Part shown: piece after piece, positions 50,034 through 50,370 of the stretch
Position numbering within the stretch: the first letter of the stretch is position 1
Layout of the letters: each line of letters begins with the position of its first letter
DNA from: an uncultured Clostridia bacterium
GTDB taxonomy: Bacteria > Bacillota > Clostridia > Oscillospirales > CAG-272
Length of the DNA stretch: 50,370 nucleotides
Direction of reading: 5' to 3'
NCBI GenBank assembly: GCA_904501985.1
Contig: CAJGCT010000007.1
Coordinates: forward strand, 1 to 50,370
Made by a program: the position numbers and the translations under genes
Notes under the pieces: model-generated
Told to the model about the DNA's origin: nothing
Databases searched by the model: none
The model's input: the letters and a program-made list of their open reading frames with translations, nothing else

Positions 50034-50370
50034 ATGAACTATACTCACGAAGTTGAACAGATGTGTTGTGTAGCCAAGGGTCCGAAGCACGGTCCCGCTC
50101 CCATTCCCGAAGAGGGCAGATGGGTCAAGGCTTACGAAATCAAGGACATTTCCGGTCTTTCTCACGGTATCGGTTGGTGCGCACCTCAGCAGGGTATGTG
50201 CAAGCTCACCCTTAACGTTAAGGAAGGTATCATCGAGGAAGCTCTCGTTGAAACCTGCGGCTGCTCCGGTATGACTCACTCTGCTGCTATGGCAGGCGAA
50301 ATCCTCGTTGGTAAAACTCTTCTTGAATCTCTCAACACAGACCTTGTTTGTGATGCTATCAATACAGCTA
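50034..50370 (+). CDS. NifU-like iron-sulfur cluster assembly scaffold, C-terminus cut
   Basis: At least 112 residues starting MNYTHEVEQMCCVAKGPKHG, running off the window edge. The segment LVETCGCSGMTHSAAMAGEI with closely placed Cys residues and GKTLLESLNTDLVCDAI is typical of the NifU N-terminal-like scaffold proteins of Clostridia, which are often followed by a GGGtGRT-family gene. It would assemble or hold Fe-S clusters. ACAAAGGAGATAAAAAC precedes the ATG. It lies 79 bases after pduL and may be co-transcribed with it. Confidence 0.82.
   Translation, partial: MNYTHEVEQMCCVAKGPKHGPAPIPEEGRWVKAYEIKDISGLSHGIGWCAPQQGMCKLTLNVKEGIIEEALVETCGCSGMTHSAAMAGEILVGKTLLESLNTDLVCDAINTA

Overview
The window looks like chromosome of an uncultured, probably anaerobic, low-to-mid-GC Firmicute of class Clostridia (an Oscillospiraceae/Lachnospiraceae-like gut bacterium is my inference). 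The grounds are two T-box leaders, an L10 leader before rplJ-rplL, sigma-A promoters with 17-bp spacers, Firmicute-type AGGAGG ribosome binding sites, lipoprotein signals ending in a lipobox Cys, TRAP-TAXI and Opp uptake systems, and a zinc-ribbon type L28. No rRNA, CRISPR array, prophage or complete insertion sequence is visible.

Layout. 1-2777: the edge of a probable conjugative element, a leftward string of small acidic or Cys-rich accessory proteins of unknown function. 3103-3285: initiator tRNA-Met and tRNA-Leu(TAA) with promoter and terminator. 3519-12109: a six-gene rightward envelope operon: MBOAT acyltransferase, DHHW/AlgJ-like partner, VanX-like D,D-dipeptidase lipoprotein, a membrane-anchored RCC1-like protein, a membrane-anchored Ig-like/transglutaminase protein and a small lipoprotein. 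It is the best candidate here for an undescribed system, perhaps coupling surface acylation to peptidoglycan remodelling. 12114-19631: a leftward oppABCDF-type peptide importer plus DUF3899, with unusually large OppA and OppC. 19785-21990: gpsA, a DUF1508 protein and a flavin reductase. 22142-24785: a T-box controlling a fused HTH-cupin-acyl-CoA ligase, followed by sfsA. 25722-28717: orphan trpB2, an aldose-epimerase-like protein and a bcp peroxiredoxin. 28906-30351: a TIM-barrel glycosidase-like protein. 30370-32382: two internally deleted copies of one insertion sequence on either side of a ClC chloride channel gene. 32387-37163: a lipoprotein, a P-loop protein, pgi, rpmB, a DUF6873-like protein and tcdA. 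37349-38538: L10 leader, rplJ, rplL. 38830-42988: a TetR regulator and a TRAP-TAXI transporter. 43097-44973: an SSS symporter under a second T-box. 45127-48162: cardiolipin synthase and a polysaccharide flippase. 48278-50370: tRNA-Arg(CCT), a TepA/ClpP-like protease, pduL and the start of a NifU-like Fe-S scaffold.

The combination suggests an amino-acid and peptide-using anaerobe: peptide import (Opp), organic-acid uptake (TRAP-TAXI), sodium-coupled uptake under T-box control, an acyl-CoA ligase under amino-acid-responsive control, and PduL for substrate-level phosphorylation. All assignments come from reading the sequence by eye. Family names rest on recognised motifs, not on a search.
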